Below, one piece after another: positions 18,427-27,706 of a DNA stretch of 64,000 bases. Position numbers and translations under genes: made by a program. The number at the start of each line of letters is the position of its first letter. The first letter of the stretch is position 1. Where the stretch lies: contig NZ_LNYT01000022.1 of NCBI RefSeq assembly GCF_001468125.1, forward strand, positions 332,160 to 396,159, written 5' to 3'. Under the pieces are notes generated by a model. That model did not search any database. It worked only from the letters and a program-made list of their open reading frames with translations, and had not been told where the DNA came from. The stretch is from Legionella rubrilucens (GTDB lineage: Bacteria; Pseudomonadota; Gammaproteobacteria; Legionellales; Legionellaceae).

Positions 18427-20103
18427 TTAACCCTTCAGCCCCAGTGCATCCGGTTTAGGAAGAACCGGGCAAACGACACCCACTTCAGCAAAGGCTTCCT
18501 TGACGGCTGCCGTATCCCATTGGCGATCATGCGCGGCTTGAATAACACCGCAGGCAGCAAAATCGTAATAGGCAATGGGGGACCAATAAAACCGATTGGC
18601 ATCAATCATCACCTGAAAGGCCTTCTGCACAGTCCAACCCGGTTTATTGGCAAGCCGGTAAAAGGCTTTATTGTAAACGCCGCTGCTTAAATGCACATCC
18701 AGATCATCGGTATACTCCCTGGCATGCTCGATGGACATGCCGTCTTTGCCCGGCTCATCCATGTAACGTAAAGGCGCGCCGCCAAGCACAGCCTCACGGC
18801 CTATTGTCCAATCAAGGCCATCCCAATACCAGGGGTAGCTCTGTCGTATATAATCCTGCAGGGCGATAGCGGCCATATCAGAAAACGCTTCGTTAATGGC
18901 CCCCGATTGCCCCTCATACACCAAAGCCGAATGAAGCTCGGTAAAATTATGTGATAACTCATGGGCAATGACCGTTTGGGCCGGGGCGGTGAGAAACTGA
19001 TGACCATTGCCAATGATGATTTGTTGATGGGCCATCAATTGGCCATCCAAAGAAACAGTGGGTATGGCAAAGGCATTGTCCATTTCGGACAAGTGCGTGT
19101 AAACCCGCAGGGGCAAATCCGTACCCAGGGGATTTCGTTGCTGATAATTCCTTTCATACATTGCCAGAGTCTGTGTGGCAAAGTACATGGCATCGTTCAC
19201 AGGGGAAAAGGAGTAATTCACCGGCCCCGTGTTGGCATCATTGTAATTAAGGTAATACGAGGACGAGTCGCAGACGTAGGAAAATGCAGTTAATTCATAG
19301 GTGTTTTCGTCTTCCGTACTGATGGGAAAGGCTTCGTAACCGAGTGGTAAATTGGCCATGTTAATGACGCGCAGGGAATCACTCTCGACATAACACCGTC
19401 CGTCTTTTACCCTGACTTCAAATTTCCCCAGCGAAGGCAAGCCAGGCAGGGCGTCACCGTGCTGAAAAGACCCGGGACGATAAGGTAAGGGAAATGCATT
19501 TCCACCAAGCCCCTGCCCCCATTGTTCGCGATGAACGGCATCCCATGCCTTGAATACCTGCCCCGTATCGGCATCCACCAGCATCTGGGGTGCATGCAAC
19601 GTATGGTCCGGGGTATGGATATAATAAGTCATATGGTAAGCAAGATGGGCCTGTTGCTGGTTATCAAGGTAAACCACCTTTTGATGATGAAACCACTTCA
19701 CGGATCCTTTGGCTTTGGCCAGCACTCGCTTTCTAAGCTGCTGCACTGACAATAACCCCTTTGTCGTTTTAATTGTTCGCTCGAGCCCGCGGATATTCAT
19801 CCCGGTAACCCAGACCGGCTGGTTATCCTGCTGATGAAAGATCAACTGATAACCCCAAACGGGAAGGCCCTTAAAAAGAATCTGATACCGGGCATGATGC
19901 GGCGCAGTCGTTAGCAACCGCAACCCATAGGGGCTACCCGCCATGCTTTTGAGCGGGGTCAGGAGGGAGGGCTGATGAAGCGGAATACCCGGATATTGCT
20001 GCAGGAGACTGTCACTTTTGCCCCACATCAGTTTTACCGAGGCAGCACAAGCCATACCTGACAGACAACCCAGAGTGACGATACAAAGCATTCTTATTCT
20101 CAT
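18427..20103 (-). CDS. Secreted zinc metalloprotease, M4 (thermolysin/ProA-like) family
   Basis: This is a secreted endopeptidase precursor of 558 residues. It has a signal peptide (MRIRMLCIVTLGCLSGMACA), a propeptide of roughly 180 residues, and the M4 catalytic centre HELSH at 381-385. The third zinc ligand is E405 in GAINEAFSD, 20 residues after the second His as in thermolysin. Legionella secretes the related protease ProA (Msp) through its type II system. Length and layout agree, but whether this is the ProA orthologue or a paralogue cannot be decided here. The gene stands alone. Confidence 0.93.
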   Translation of the reverse strand: MRIRMLCIVTLGCLSGMACAASVKLMWGKSDSLLQQYPGIPLHQPSLLTPLKSMAGSPYGLRLLTTAPHHARYQILFKGLPVWGYQLIFHQQDNQPVWVTGMNIRGLERTIKTTKGLLSVQQLRKRVLAKAKGSVKWFHHQKVVYLDNQQQAHLAYHMTYYIHTPDHTLHAPQMLVDADTGQVFKAWDAVHREQWGQGLGGNAFPLPYRPGSFQHGDALPGLPSLGKFEVRVKDGRCYVESDSLRVINMANLPLGYEAFPISTEDENTYELTAFSYVCDSSSYYLNYNDANTGPVNYSFSPVNDAMYFATQTLAMYERNYQQRNPLGTDLPLRVYTHLSEMDNAFAIPTVSLDGQLMAHQQIIIGNGHQFLTAPAQTVIAHELSHNFTELHSALVYEGQSGAINEAFSDMAAIALQDYIRQSYPWYWDGLDWTIGREAVLGGAPLRYMDEPGKDGMSIEHAREYTDDLDVHLSSGVYNKAFYRLANKPGWTVQKAFQVMIDANRFYWSPIAYYDFAACGVIQAAHDRQWDTAAVKEAFAEVGVVCPVLPKPDALGLKG

Positions 20104-20256
20104 ACATCATCCTGATTGATACGCAACATGGGAAAACGCCCTTTTCTCAGCGCTCAATTTACCAGTATTTTCCGTGAAAGGCTAAGGTAAGTCTTAGGCA
20201 TGCTTTCTGGTTGATAGTTGAGTATACTCTTAAAACTTTCCCCTTAAACCCTGACC

Positions 20257-21618
20257 ATGCTCCATACCTTACTGGCCATTCTTTTACTCGAAGGATTTGT
20301 CACTATTTCCGTCGAAATCTTAACGATACGGCAATTACTGCCCTTCTTTGGCGGCAGCGTGGTCATTACCAGCATCATTATTGGGGTATTTCTGTTATTT
20401 CTGGCCTTGGGGTATTGGCGCGGCGGCATGCACCCCAACGATTTTTATAAAAAGTTAAACCGCAATTTCATGGTCAGCCTCATTTGGATAGGCATTGGGC
20501 TGAATTACAGCTTCATTGGCAGCTTTTTCGATTGGACCATTAACAGGCTGTCCCTGCCTTTTCTGGCCAGCCTGACCCTGTACCTGCTGTTCATTCTGGC
20601 GCCTGTTGTTTTCTGGCTGGGACAAACCATCCCGTTAACCACGAATTTATTCAGTCAGGAGCAGCGAGTCAGCCGCATCAGCGGCAAAGCCCTGTTTTTA
20701 AGTACACTGGGATCTTTTTCAGGCGCACTCGTTACGTCACTGCTGCTTTTTCAGTTTACCGGCGTAGCCTGGACCGTCGTCGTCAATTGCGCCCTGCTTT
20801 TTTTGCTGATTATTTTGCTAAAGCCACAAAGCGGCCTCGCCTGGCCTCCGCTGATTTTTCTGGGGTTGGCGTTGTATTTTATCAAATTATTAAATGTGAA
20901 CTATGAACAGCAGTTTTTTAAATTAACTAACAATTACGGCAATTATGAAATCATTACCGCTCACAATGCGCGCCTGCTCCGAATTAACTTATCTGGCAGC
21001 TCAATGATAACTAATAAGAAGGAGGGATTTGCCTACATTGAATTTATCCGCCATTTCTTATTTAACCAGCTCCAGTTGCAACATAAAAAAATATTGGTGA
21101 TCGGTGCTGGCGGTTTTTCGCTTACCGCAGCCGGTACCCATGCTAATGAGGTGATTTATGTGGACATTGATCCGCAAATTAAAGGCGTGGCTGAAAAGTA
21201 CTTCCTTGAGGACCAAATCAATGGCCGTTTTATTGGTCAGGATGCGCGGCGTTACCTCAATGAAACACGGGAGCAATTTGATGTCATTGTGTCGGATGCC
21301 TACAGTCACCAACAAAATATCCCGGCCTCCCTGCTCACTGCCGATTATTTTGCACAATTGGCTTCGCACCTGAAGCCTTCAGGCCTTTTAGTGGTCAACC
21401 TCATTGCCAATCCCCTGTTTAAAAACTCGTTCAGCAAGCGCGTCCATAATACCATTTTGAGCATTTTCCCTTTTTGTAATATCGTTCCTCTCGATTGGAA
21501 AAAATTAAGTAATGTCATCTACATTTGCCCGCGACAGGGAAAAGATGAGGTGATCTACAGTGATAATCTAACCAGTTCCACGTTTGACTTTTATCATCAG
21601 CTGCAATCCAGCCAATAA
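20257..21618 (+). CDS. Membrane-spanning spermidine synthase-like fusion protein
   Basis: This 453-residue protein has about seven hydrophobic segments in residues 1-215, fused to a SpeE-like Rossmann domain. The domain shows VIGAGGFSLTAAG (SAM-type nucleotide loop), YVDIDP (acidic residue of strand 2), GQDARRYL and VIVSDAYSHQQNIPASLLT. In SpeE the YVDIDP and SDxxDP regions bind the aminopropyl donor. Here the second motif is SDAYSH, so true polyamine synthesis is uncertain and a methyltransferase-type role is possible. The start ATG 20257 opens directly on a hydrophobic helix. It converges with the parC unit; a hairpin separates them. Confidence 0.82.
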   Translation: MLHTLLAILLLEGFVTISVEILTIRQLLPFFGGSVVITSIIIGVFLLFLALGYWRGGMHPNDFYKKLNRNFMVSLIWIGIGLNYSFIGSFFDWTINRLSLPFLASLTLYLLFILAPVVFWLGQTIPLTTNLFSQEQRVSRISGKALFLSTLGSFSGALVTSLLLFQFTGVAWTVVVNCALLFLLIILLKPQSGLAWPPLIFLGLALYFIKLLNVNYEQQFFKLTNNYGNYEIITAHNARLLRINLSGSSMITNKKEGFAYIEFIRHFLFNQLQLQHKKILVIGAGGFSLTAAGTHANEVIYVDIDPQIKGVAEKYFLEDQINGRFIGQDARRYLNETREQFDVIVSDAYSHQQNIPASLLTADYFAQLASHLKPSGLLVVNLIANPLFKNSFSKRVHNTILSIFPFCNIVPLDWKKLSNVIYICPRQGKDEVIYSDNLTSSTFDFYHQLQSSQ

Positions 21619-21644
21619 TGCCCCTGCTCCTGCAGGTTTTTAAA

Positions 21645-21668
21645 ACCCGCCAGGACCTCCTGGCGGGT
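21645..21668 (-). terminator. Hairpin terminator of the parC-thioesterase unit
   Basis: ACCCGCCAGG and CCTGGCGGGT form a perfect 10-bp stem with a four-base loop. Read on the minus strand the stem is followed by TTTTAAAAA, as for an intrinsic terminator. It lies between the stops of the two convergent units and may also stop plus-strand transcription, though less well. Confidence 0.75.
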
Positions 21669-21699
21669 CCTTAATTCCCCAGACGCGAATCCTACAATT

Positions 21700-22170
21700 T
21701 CAAGTCTGATTGAGCTCGGTTGTTTTTTGCTGCCGAACATACAGGGTTTTTTTGACTGTAGCGACCACCTGCTTTTGTTCATCCACAATGGCCACTTCAA
21801 ATGTTGGGTAAACCTTTTCATCGCGTAGAGCGGCTTCACGGATTTCCGTGACTTGCTGCTCGCTTAAAGTAAACTCAGCATAAACCCTGCCTTTACCCGG
21901 CCGGACGTAATTAATTTCGCCCTGCTTATCCCAGGCCACATAGCCTTTTCCCAGACGTTTAATCAGCATCAATACAAAGAAAGGATCCGTCATGGAAAAC
22001 AGGCTTCCGCCATACTGGACACGCATGTAATTTTTGTTATACCAGCGAAAAGCCAACGAAACACGCGCATAGGAGAAATCATCGCGAAGTTCTTCAACTT
22101 TAATGCCGGCGCCCCAAAAAGGGGGCCAGGCATTTAAAATCCACCGCAATTGGTTCGCTGACAATTTCAT
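21700..22170 (-). CDS. DUF4442/hot-dog thioesterase-like protein
   Basis: This 156-residue single-domain protein resembles the DUF4442 hot-dog fold group, related to PaaI-type acyl-CoA thioesterases. Visible signs are the N-terminal helix ([21 protein letters not shown]), [17 protein letters not shown] (hot-dog central helix with GGSLF) and the strand pattern after it ([13 protein letters not shown]...). The substrate is unknown. Its ATG overlaps the parC stop by four bases, implying translational coupling to topoisomerase IV, a pairing with no obvious functional logic. Confidence 0.8.
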   Translation of the reverse strand: MKLSANQLRWILNAWPPFWGAGIKVEELRDDFSYARVSLAFRWYNKNYMRVQYGGSLFSMTDPFFVLMLIKRLGKGYVAWDKQGEINYVRPGKGRVYAEFTLSEQQVTEIREAALRDEKVYPTFEVAIVDEQKQVVATVKKTLYVRQQKTTELNQT

Positions 22171-24428
22171 GCGTTCGCCGGCTTAAGGACCGTGACCTGC
22201 AGAGCCGTCACGTTCTGCAGACCGCGGGGTAAGCGATTGCCGCGTCGGCCGCGCTCACCCGCGTAATGATTCAAATCCTCGTTCTTTAGGGTGAAATGGC
22301 GCTTGCCGGCATGGACTGTCAGCGCATCTTCAGCATGCAACACCTGAATGTCCATGACGAATTCTTCGCGCGCCATTACTTTGGAAGTGGGAATACTGAT
22401 CATCTTGTTCCCCTTACCTCGACTGAGTTCAGGCAGTTCTGACGCGTTGAAAATCAGTAAACGCCCAACATTGGTCACGCAGGCCAAGAGCTGGTTTTCT
22501 TTGTCAGTCAACAGACGTGGCGTCAACAGGCTGCTGCCTTCAGGCAGTTTGACACAGGCTTTGCCGTTACGGTTTTTAACATACAGCTCGCCAAGGCGGG
22601 TAATGAAACCATAGCCGGCATCCGACGCCAGGACAAGCCAATCATCGGCCTCGCCGCTGGCCATGGCCTCAAACATCATGCCATCGGCAGGATTCAACTT
22701 ACTGGTCAAAGGCTCTCCCTGACCACGTGCTGAAGGCAGCACATGCCCCGGAAGATTATAAACCTTGCCTTCACTGTCAAAGAAGAGAATCTGCTGATTA
22801 CTGCGGGCATTGACCTGTGCTTTGAACTCATCCCCCGCTTTATAACTTAACTCACGCCCTTCGACATCATGCCCTTTGGCCGCGCGAATCCAGCCTTTCT
22901 GCGACAACACCACGGTAATGGGTTCATTGGGCAACAAATCTTCTTCCTTTAAGGCCTGGGCATCATGACGTTCCATTAAAGGGGAACGACGCTCATCGCC
23001 AAAGGCATCGCGATCAGCAATGATTTCTTTTTTAACCAGGGTCTTAAGACGTGCTTCGCTGCCTAATGTTTTTTCAAGCATGTCGCGTTCGTTGCTTAAC
23101 TCATCATGCTCAGCCCGCAATCGAATTTCTTCCAGTTTGGCCAAATGCCGCAATTTCATTTCAAGAATCGCCTCGGCCTGCCTCTCGCTCAAATTAAAGC
23201 GCTGAATCAAAGCCGGCTTCGGTTCTTCGCTCTCACGGATGATGGCAATGACCTCATCGATATTAAGAAAAGCAATGATTAATCCTTCAAGCACATGCAA
23301 CCGCTCAAGTACTTTATCCAGGCGGTATTGAAGGCGCCGTTTCACCGTCATTAAGCGATAAACCAGCCATTCATTGAGCAAAACCGGTAAACTTTTTACC
23401 CGGGGCTTGCCATCCAGACCAATCATATTGAAATTGACGCGGTAGCTTCGCTCCAGATCCGTGGTTGCAAACAGATGAGACATTAATCCCTCCACATCAA
23501 TGCGATTGGAACGAGGAATAATGACGATGCGGGTAGGGTGCTCGTGATCAGATTCATCGCGCAGGTCTTCGACCATGGGTAATTTTTTTTGTTGCATCTG
23601 GGCTGCAATCTGTTCTATTACTTTTGCACCGGATACCTGGTACGGCAGGGCAGTAATGACAATGTTTTGCTTTTCTACTGCAAATACCGCGCGCATTTTG
23701 ATAGAGCCGGTACCGGTTTCATACACCGCTCTTATCTGACTTTTGGGCGTAATAATTTCGGCGCTGGTTGGAAAATCAGGTCCCTGAATGTAATGGCAAA
23801 GATCATCAAGGCTGGCCCTGGGGTTGTCAAGCAGATGAATGCAGGCATCCGCCACTTCCCTTAAATTATGCGGCAAGATGTCAGACGACATACCTACTGC
23901 GATGCCTGTTGCGCCATTCAGCAGCACATTGGGTAAACGAGCCGGCAGCAGGGAGGGCTCTTTTAATGTGCCGTCGAAATTGTCTACCCAATCCACGGTT
24001 CCCTGCTGTAACTCAGATAGCAGTAATTCCGCATAAGGCGACAAGCGTGCCTCCGTGTATCGCATGGCAGCAAAGGATTTGGGATCGTCTGCAGAACCCC
24101 AGTTGCCCTGGCCGTCGACAAACGGGTAACGGTAGGAGAAAGGTTGGGCCATCAATACCATGGCCTCGTAACAGGCTGAATCCCCATGGGGGTGGAATTT
24201 ACCCAGAACATCCCCCACTGTTCGCGCGGATTTTTTATGCTTTGCCGTGGCTTTAAGGCCCAATTCCGACATGGCGTATACAATTCGGCGCTGAACCGGC
24301 TTTAATCCATCGGCAAGATGGGGCAAGGCTCTGTCCAGAATGACGTACATGGAGTAATCAAGGTACGCTTTTTCTGTAAATTCCGTAATTGGTTTACGCT
24401 CTATGGCATCATTCATAACAATATTCAT
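22167..24428 (-). CDS. parC: DNA topoisomerase IV subunit A
   Basis: ParC is the cleavage subunit of topoisomerase IV, which decatenates daughter chromosomes. The 753-residue length is normal. The active-site Tyr is Y124 in [11 protein letters not shown]. The quinolone region [13 protein letters not shown] keeps Ser (S84) and Glu (E88) at the positions mutated in resistant strains, so it looks wild type. The C-terminal domain is present. The start could be Met1 or Met5 (MNDAIERKP). parE is not in the window. Two DnaA-box-like sequences lie 210-240 bases upstream. Confidence 0.97.
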   Translation of the reverse strand: MNIVMNDAIERKPITEFTEKAYLDYSMYVILDRALPHLADGLKPVQRRIVYAMSELGLKATAKHKKSARTVGDVLGKFHPHGDSACYEAMVLMAQPFSYRYPFVDGQGNWGSADDPKSFAAMRYTEARLSPYAELLLSELQQGTVDWVDNFDGTLKEPSLLPARLPNVLLNGATGIAVGMSSDILPHNLREVADACIHLLDNPRASLDDLCHYIQGPDFPTSAEIITPKSQIRAVYETGTGSIKMRAVFAVEKQNIVITALPYQVSGAKVIEQIAAQMQQKKLPMVEDLRDESDHEHPTRIVIIPRSNRIDVEGLMSHLFATTDLERSYRVNFNMIGLDGKPRVKSLPVLLNEWLVYRLMTVKRRLQYRLDKVLERLHVLEGLIIAFLNIDEVIAIIRESEEPKPALIQRFNLSERQAEAILEMKLRHLAKLEEIRLRAEHDELSNERDMLEKTLGSEARLKTLVKKEIIADRDAFGDERRSPLMERHDAQALKEEDLLPNEPITVVLSQKGWIRAAKGHDVEGRELSYKAGDEFKAQVNARSNQQILFFDSEGKVYNLPGHVLPSARGQGEPLTSKLNPADGMMFEAMASGEADDWLVLASDAGYGFITRLGELYVKNRNGKACVKLPEGSSLLTPRLLTDKENQLLACVTNVGRLLIFNASELPELSRGKGNKMISIPTSKVMAREEFVMDIQVLHAEDALTVHAGKRHFTLKNEDLNHYAGERGRRGNRLPRGLQNVTALQVTVLKPANA

Positions 24429-24638
24429 CGGCTGGTTCTTTTCAATGTTGATCGTAGTGTACTCTACAACAATTTGGCAAAGCTATTTTATCAAACTCTG
24501 GTGTCCGCTAGAAACAAAAAAGGCCGAGGATGTGAATAACTTTCCATCAGCCTAGCCTTATTTTGAATAACAATCAATTATCTCATTGATTATTAATTGT
24601 TTTTTATGGCGACCCCGACCCATTGACTTTGTACATCC

Positions 24639-24666
24639 TGTGGATAACCCTGTGAATTTATCCGCA
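24639..24666. promoter_or_regulatory. Pair of DnaA-box-like sequences upstream of parC
   Basis: TGTGGATAA at 24639-24647 is a perfect DnaA box on the minus strand. TTATCCGCA at 24658-24666 is an 8-of-9 match in the opposite orientation, 10 bases away. They lie in the 246-base gap between the 161-aa gene and parC, next to AT-rich DNA (24570-24607). Binding is untested. Confidence 0.4.
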
Positions 24667-24674
24667 AGTGCTTG

Positions 24675-25160
24675 TTATTCCTCAACTCTTTTCCTGCTTT
24701 GTGCTTCTGGTAGAAGGTACAGGCTCAAATAGGTTAATAACTGAAACCCGCCTTGAATCATATGATTTTCTTCCAAATCAAATTTCATTACCAATTGATC
24801 AGCAAGGAAAAAGGCCAGCCAATAACTCAAGGAAATAATAAATGCCCAATCAGCGCGCCGCATCCAGTCTGATGTCGGCTGAAACAAGGCTAAAGCCGTC
24901 CAACCGAAAGCCAGAGTGGACAGGAAAGACCAAAGGATAATGCCTGCAAAAGACCATTGCGGTACCCAGGCGGGTACCGCATACATTTTGAGCGACTCCA
25001 CCAGAAAAGGGTAGTTTGTATCGGGCGCCCAACTTTTGATTAACCAGCCATTGTGGGCAAGCACGCCGACCACATCTGTCCAAAGAGCAATGAGCCACCA
25101 GACAAACCAGAAAAGAATCAGTATTTTTTTAAACCCGGTTATTGGATTGAGATGTTTCAT
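24675..25160 (-). CDS. Hypothetical inner-membrane protein, 161 aa
   Basis: This is an unrecognised membrane protein. With ATG 25160 (AGGTG ribosome site just upstream) it starts MKHLNPITGFKKILILFWFVWWLIALWTD. Four hydrophobic segments lie at roughly 11-35, 70-95, 105-125 and 135-155. It is Trp-rich. The frame could extend to a start at 25205, overlapping the MazG-like gene by four bases, but the internal start has the better ribosome site. It probably shares a transcript with the MazG-like gene. The final SRKRVEE tail is cytoplasmic if the usual positive-inside rule applies. Confidence 0.75.
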   Translation of the reverse strand: MKHLNPITGFKKILILFWFVWWLIALWTDVVGVLAHNGWLIKSWAPDTNYPFLVESLKMYAVPAWVPQWSFAGIILWSFLSTLAFGWTALALFQPTSDWMRRADWAFIISLSYWLAFFLADQLVMKFDLEENHMIQGGFQLLTYLSLYLLPEAQSRKRVEE

Positions 25161-25201
25161 TGTTTCACCTGGAGTATTATGCAATGGATTAGATGCAACC
25201 G

Positions 25202-25585
25202 TCATTGGTCGGATGTTCTTCGTTTAGCCTCCTGCCACAACTCACCGAGTAATTCGATGGGTTGGCCCTTTAAATCAGTATACCCTTTTTCGCCTGCCAG
25301 GGCTTTAAGCGCCTTCATGCGGGTTGCAAATTTATCGGCTGTCTTTGCCAGTGTTTCCTGAACATTCAAGTTCAGAAAACAACAGAGGGAAAGGGCTGTG
25401 TGCAATAAATCACCGACCTCTTCCTGCACGCGCGCGGCCGGTTGCCGATTATCCAGTGCCTCTTTAATTTCCTCACATTCACTTAAAGCCTGCTCAATAA
25501 TCATGTCGGCATCGGGCCAGAGAAAACCAAAATCACGCACCTCTTTTTCGAGCGTCAGTAAGCGCTGCAACGCTGTTTCTGTCAT
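25202..25585 (-). CDS. MazG-like nucleotide pyrophosphohydrolase
   Basis: This 127-residue all-alpha NTP pyrophosphohydrolase family protein would hydrolyse nucleoside triphosphates to monophosphates (house cleaning or alarmone balance). The metal-binding pattern of the fold is visible: E-C-E-E-I-K-E at 36-42 and EEVGD at 55-59. It is a single domain, about half the length of E. coli MazG. It sits between the WipA/B-like gene, whose stop is four bases upstream, and the 161-aa membrane protein gene. The substrate is not predictable. Confidence 0.85.
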   Translation of the reverse strand: MTETALQRLLTLEKEVRDFGFLWPDADMIIEQALSECEEIKEALDNRQPAARVQEEVGDLLHTALSLCCFLNLNVQETLAKTADKFATRMKALKALAGEKGYTDLKGQPIELLGELWQEAKRRTSDQ

Positions 25586-25589
25586 TCAA

Positions 25590-26933
25590 TCACCTCCAAT
25601 GCACGTTTAAACCGGGTGGTTTGGCCGGTAGCAGCGAGTTCGTGTCATCGTCATTGTTCTTTTCAAAAAAGCCAATAATGGATGGACGTTTCTTTAATGC
25701 AGGCTCAGGCCAGGAATTAACCACTGCATAGCTTAGTTGTGCCTTTTCCAATGGGGTTCCCGGCAACGCCAGCGAGCCATAACGATAGGCATTCAGACGG
25801 AGCAGTCCACCCTGAGGGAGGGTATACCAGGGATCAATCAGGTTAATCAAGCCGCCTTTTGAATTTTTTCCGAGAAAATTGTCCAGGCTTTTCCCCCAGG
25901 GAGGCGAAGCGAGATCATGACCATGAATCAGGGTTAATTTAACCTTGGTCCCAGCTTGCAATGACGAGGTATCCCGATTCCAGCACAGCCGAAATAGAGG
26001 ACATTCTATCGGCATGCTGTGAGGGAGGCCATTGCGGTAAAAAATCTCAAGGTAACACCGCTCGAAGTCAATGGCTTTTCGCAAGTCCAGGCTGGCAAAG
26101 ACAGCATTCACAGCATCAATCACCTTAGCCAGCTCACCTGCACCCAAATGATAAAAGCAGGTTTTTGCATTGTCAGTTTCTTTTGGAAGGGGCAGTGTGG
26201 CCAGTAAGGCATCCGTCATTCGCAGTTTATATTCATCATAAAAGGCATACAAGGTTTCCAAACCCACCGGCGCATGGGTGTACAGGATAAGTTCATTGTC
26301 ATCTCCTTTGCCGCAGGCAAAGAGGGTCAGGGTGGAGCGGTACAAACTGAACAAATGAATAAACCGCTCTTCAGGAAACAGATCATGATAGAGAAAAAAT
26401 AAGGCGCCAAACGTGGATCGCATTTGATGATTAGGCAATCGGTCATATCCCACCGTCAGAGCAATATGGGGTGAGTATTCACCATTTAAAACCAAGCTGA
26501 TGAAAGCCATGTCATGATTAGACATCATGGTTTCAACCCGAATTTTGGCGATGAGAAGCCACTCATAGATCAATAAAGTATACAGATCATTATTGCCGCG
26601 ATCAGCGACCACATCACCTAAAAAGCGCAGAAGGCCTACCAGGCCCGGCTTCGCCTGGTGGAGGATATGGATAAAATCGTCCATGGCCTTCGCATAGGGC
26701 GCATAATCGTCCGTCTCCGGATCTAACTCCTGTTCATAAATCTCCACTATTCTCTGGTAATCTTCTGCTCCTCCTGCAAGCGTCATAATGCCTGTTTTTA
26801 TCAAAAAATAAATCATTTTCAGGGCATTCCCGTGACCGTCGCCAAGGGTTACCTCATCCTCTTTATTAAAAGGAGAAATTTCGTCGGGGTATTTCCTGAG
26901 ATCAACATCCATGTGAATCACTTTAAGAGCCAT
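25590..26933 (-). CDS. WipA/WipB-like PPP-family phosphatase, putative Dot/Icm effector
   Basis: This 447-residue protein has all three metal-site signatures of PPP phosphatases near the N-terminus: GDGHGN (31-36), GDVVADRG (106-113) and SNHD (138-141, in place of GNHD). A later LIHGHDLAS near 345 fits the C-terminal His motif. Legionella effectors WipA and WipB share this fold; WipA is known as a tyrosine phosphatase. The substitution of Gly by Ser in GNHD and the 70-residue insertion between the first two motifs also fit that divergent group. No signal peptide is seen. The gene leads a minus-strand set with the MazG-like gene and is divergent from thpR across a 17-bp palindrome. Confidence 0.82.
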   Translation of the reverse strand: MALKVIHMDVDLRKYPDEISPFNKEDEVTLGDGHGNALKMIYFLIKTGIMTLAGGAEDYQRIVEIYEQELDPETDDYAPYAKAMDDFIHILHQAKPGLVGLLRFLGDVVADRGNNDLYTLLIYEWLLIAKIRVETMMSNHDMAFISLVLNGEYSPHIALTVGYDRLPNHQMRSTFGALFFLYHDLFPEERFIHLFSLYRSTLTLFACGKGDDNELILYTHAPVGLETLYAFYDEYKLRMTDALLATLPLPKETDNAKTCFYHLGAGELAKVIDAVNAVFASLDLRKAIDFERCYLEIFYRNGLPHSMPIECPLFRLCWNRDTSSLQAGTKVKLTLIHGHDLASPPWGKSLDNFLGKNSKGGLINLIDPWYTLPQGGLLRLNAYRYGSLALPGTPLEKAQLSYAVVNSWPEPALKKRPSIIGFFEKNNDDDTNSLLPAKPPGLNVHWR

Positions 26934-26968
26934 TCCTTTTCCTCTTGTTTTTATATTGTGTGTTACAC

Positions 26969-26985
26969 TTCTTTAATTTAAAGAA
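26969..26985. promoter_or_regulatory. Perfect 17-bp palindrome between divergent genes
   Basis: TTCTTTAA and TTAAAGAA flank a single central T. It lies 36 bases upstream of the WipA/B-like gene and 17 bases upstream of thpR, where it could control either divergent promoter. The regulator is not identified. Confidence 0.45.
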
Positions 26986-27001
26986 ACACCGCTCTCTGAC
27001 T

Positions 27002-27565
27002 ATGACATCGATTCGGGCTTTTTGGGGTATACAACTGCCACAAGCAGCGAATAACAAGTTAGCTGGTTTTATCCGTTCTCTGCAAACCCATCTGGCAGAT
27101 ACAAACATCCGATGGTCTGTGCCAGAAAATTTACATATTACTTTACAATTTTTAAAGTCCATTGATAAGGAGGATATCCCTTCTCTGATTTTTAAGGTAG
27201 GACAACACGTACAGGGCATTTCCGCTTTTCCTATCCAGTTAGGAAAAATCGAATTATTTCCGTCCTCCCATAAACCGCATGTCATTTCGCTTGAAGTACG
27301 CGTCAATCAGTCCCTGATTTCTCTTGCCAATCGTATAGGAGAAGGCATTGTCCATGCGGGGTATGCGATTGAACAAAGACCTTACCGTGCTCACCTGACC
27401 TTAGGCCGCTTGCGCCAGAAAGAAAAAGTGCTTTTGCCGCAGGATTTGATGTGGGCCGATCGCGGCGACATTCCTGTGGAAGAAATCTGTTTGTGGGAAA
27501 GCAGGCCTTCGCATCAGGGGTCCTGTTATCTCCTTCTGCACAAAGAGAGATTAGCCTCGGTTTGA
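27002..27565 (+). CDS. thpR: RNA 2',3'-cyclic phosphodiesterase
   Basis: ThpR (LigT) is a cytoplasmic 2H-family enzyme that opens 2',3'-cyclic phosphates on RNA ends. Both HxTx motifs are visible, HITL at 45-48 and HLTL at 131-134, in a 187-residue protein of normal length. ATG 27002 (MTSIRAFWGIQLP) matches the family N-terminus better than the extended start at 26945. It is a single plus-strand gene followed by about 100 bases of spacer before the atp terminator. Confidence 0.9.
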   Translation: MTSIRAFWGIQLPQAANNKLAGFIRSLQTHLADTNIRWSVPENLHITLQFLKSIDKEDIPSLIFKVGQHVQGISAFPIQLGKIELFPSSHKPHVISLEVRVNQSLISLANRIGEGIVHAGYAIEQRPYRAHLTLGRLRQKEKVLLPQDLMWADRGDIPVEEICLWESRPSHQGSCYLLLHKERLASV

Positions 27566-27664
27566 TTCATTGATTTATGTCCTGTGAGCGAAGTCAGGTT
27601 AGCGAAAATAACCGCTGTCCCAGCGCACCGGCCTGGCTATCAGAATAAATCGATGGATACCCGA

Positions 27665-27692
27665 TAAAAAAAATCCCGCCAAGGCGGGATTT
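27665..27692 (-). terminator. Intrinsic terminator of the atp operon
   Basis: AAATCCCGCC and GGCGGGATTT form a 10-bp stem with a two-base loop. On the minus strand the stem runs into a tract of eight T. It is 15 bases past the atpC stop, a textbook rho-independent terminator. Confidence 0.92.
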
Positions 27693-27706
27693 GCTGTTTT
27701 GTCCGA

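Noticed and set aside
18427..20103. Naming the M4 protease as ProA itself
   Set aside because: The fold and catalytic residues agree, but orthology cannot be told from paralogy without comparison to the full genome.
22167..24428. Quinolone-resistance substitutions in parC
   Set aside because: The Ser and Glu at the usual resistance positions are intact.
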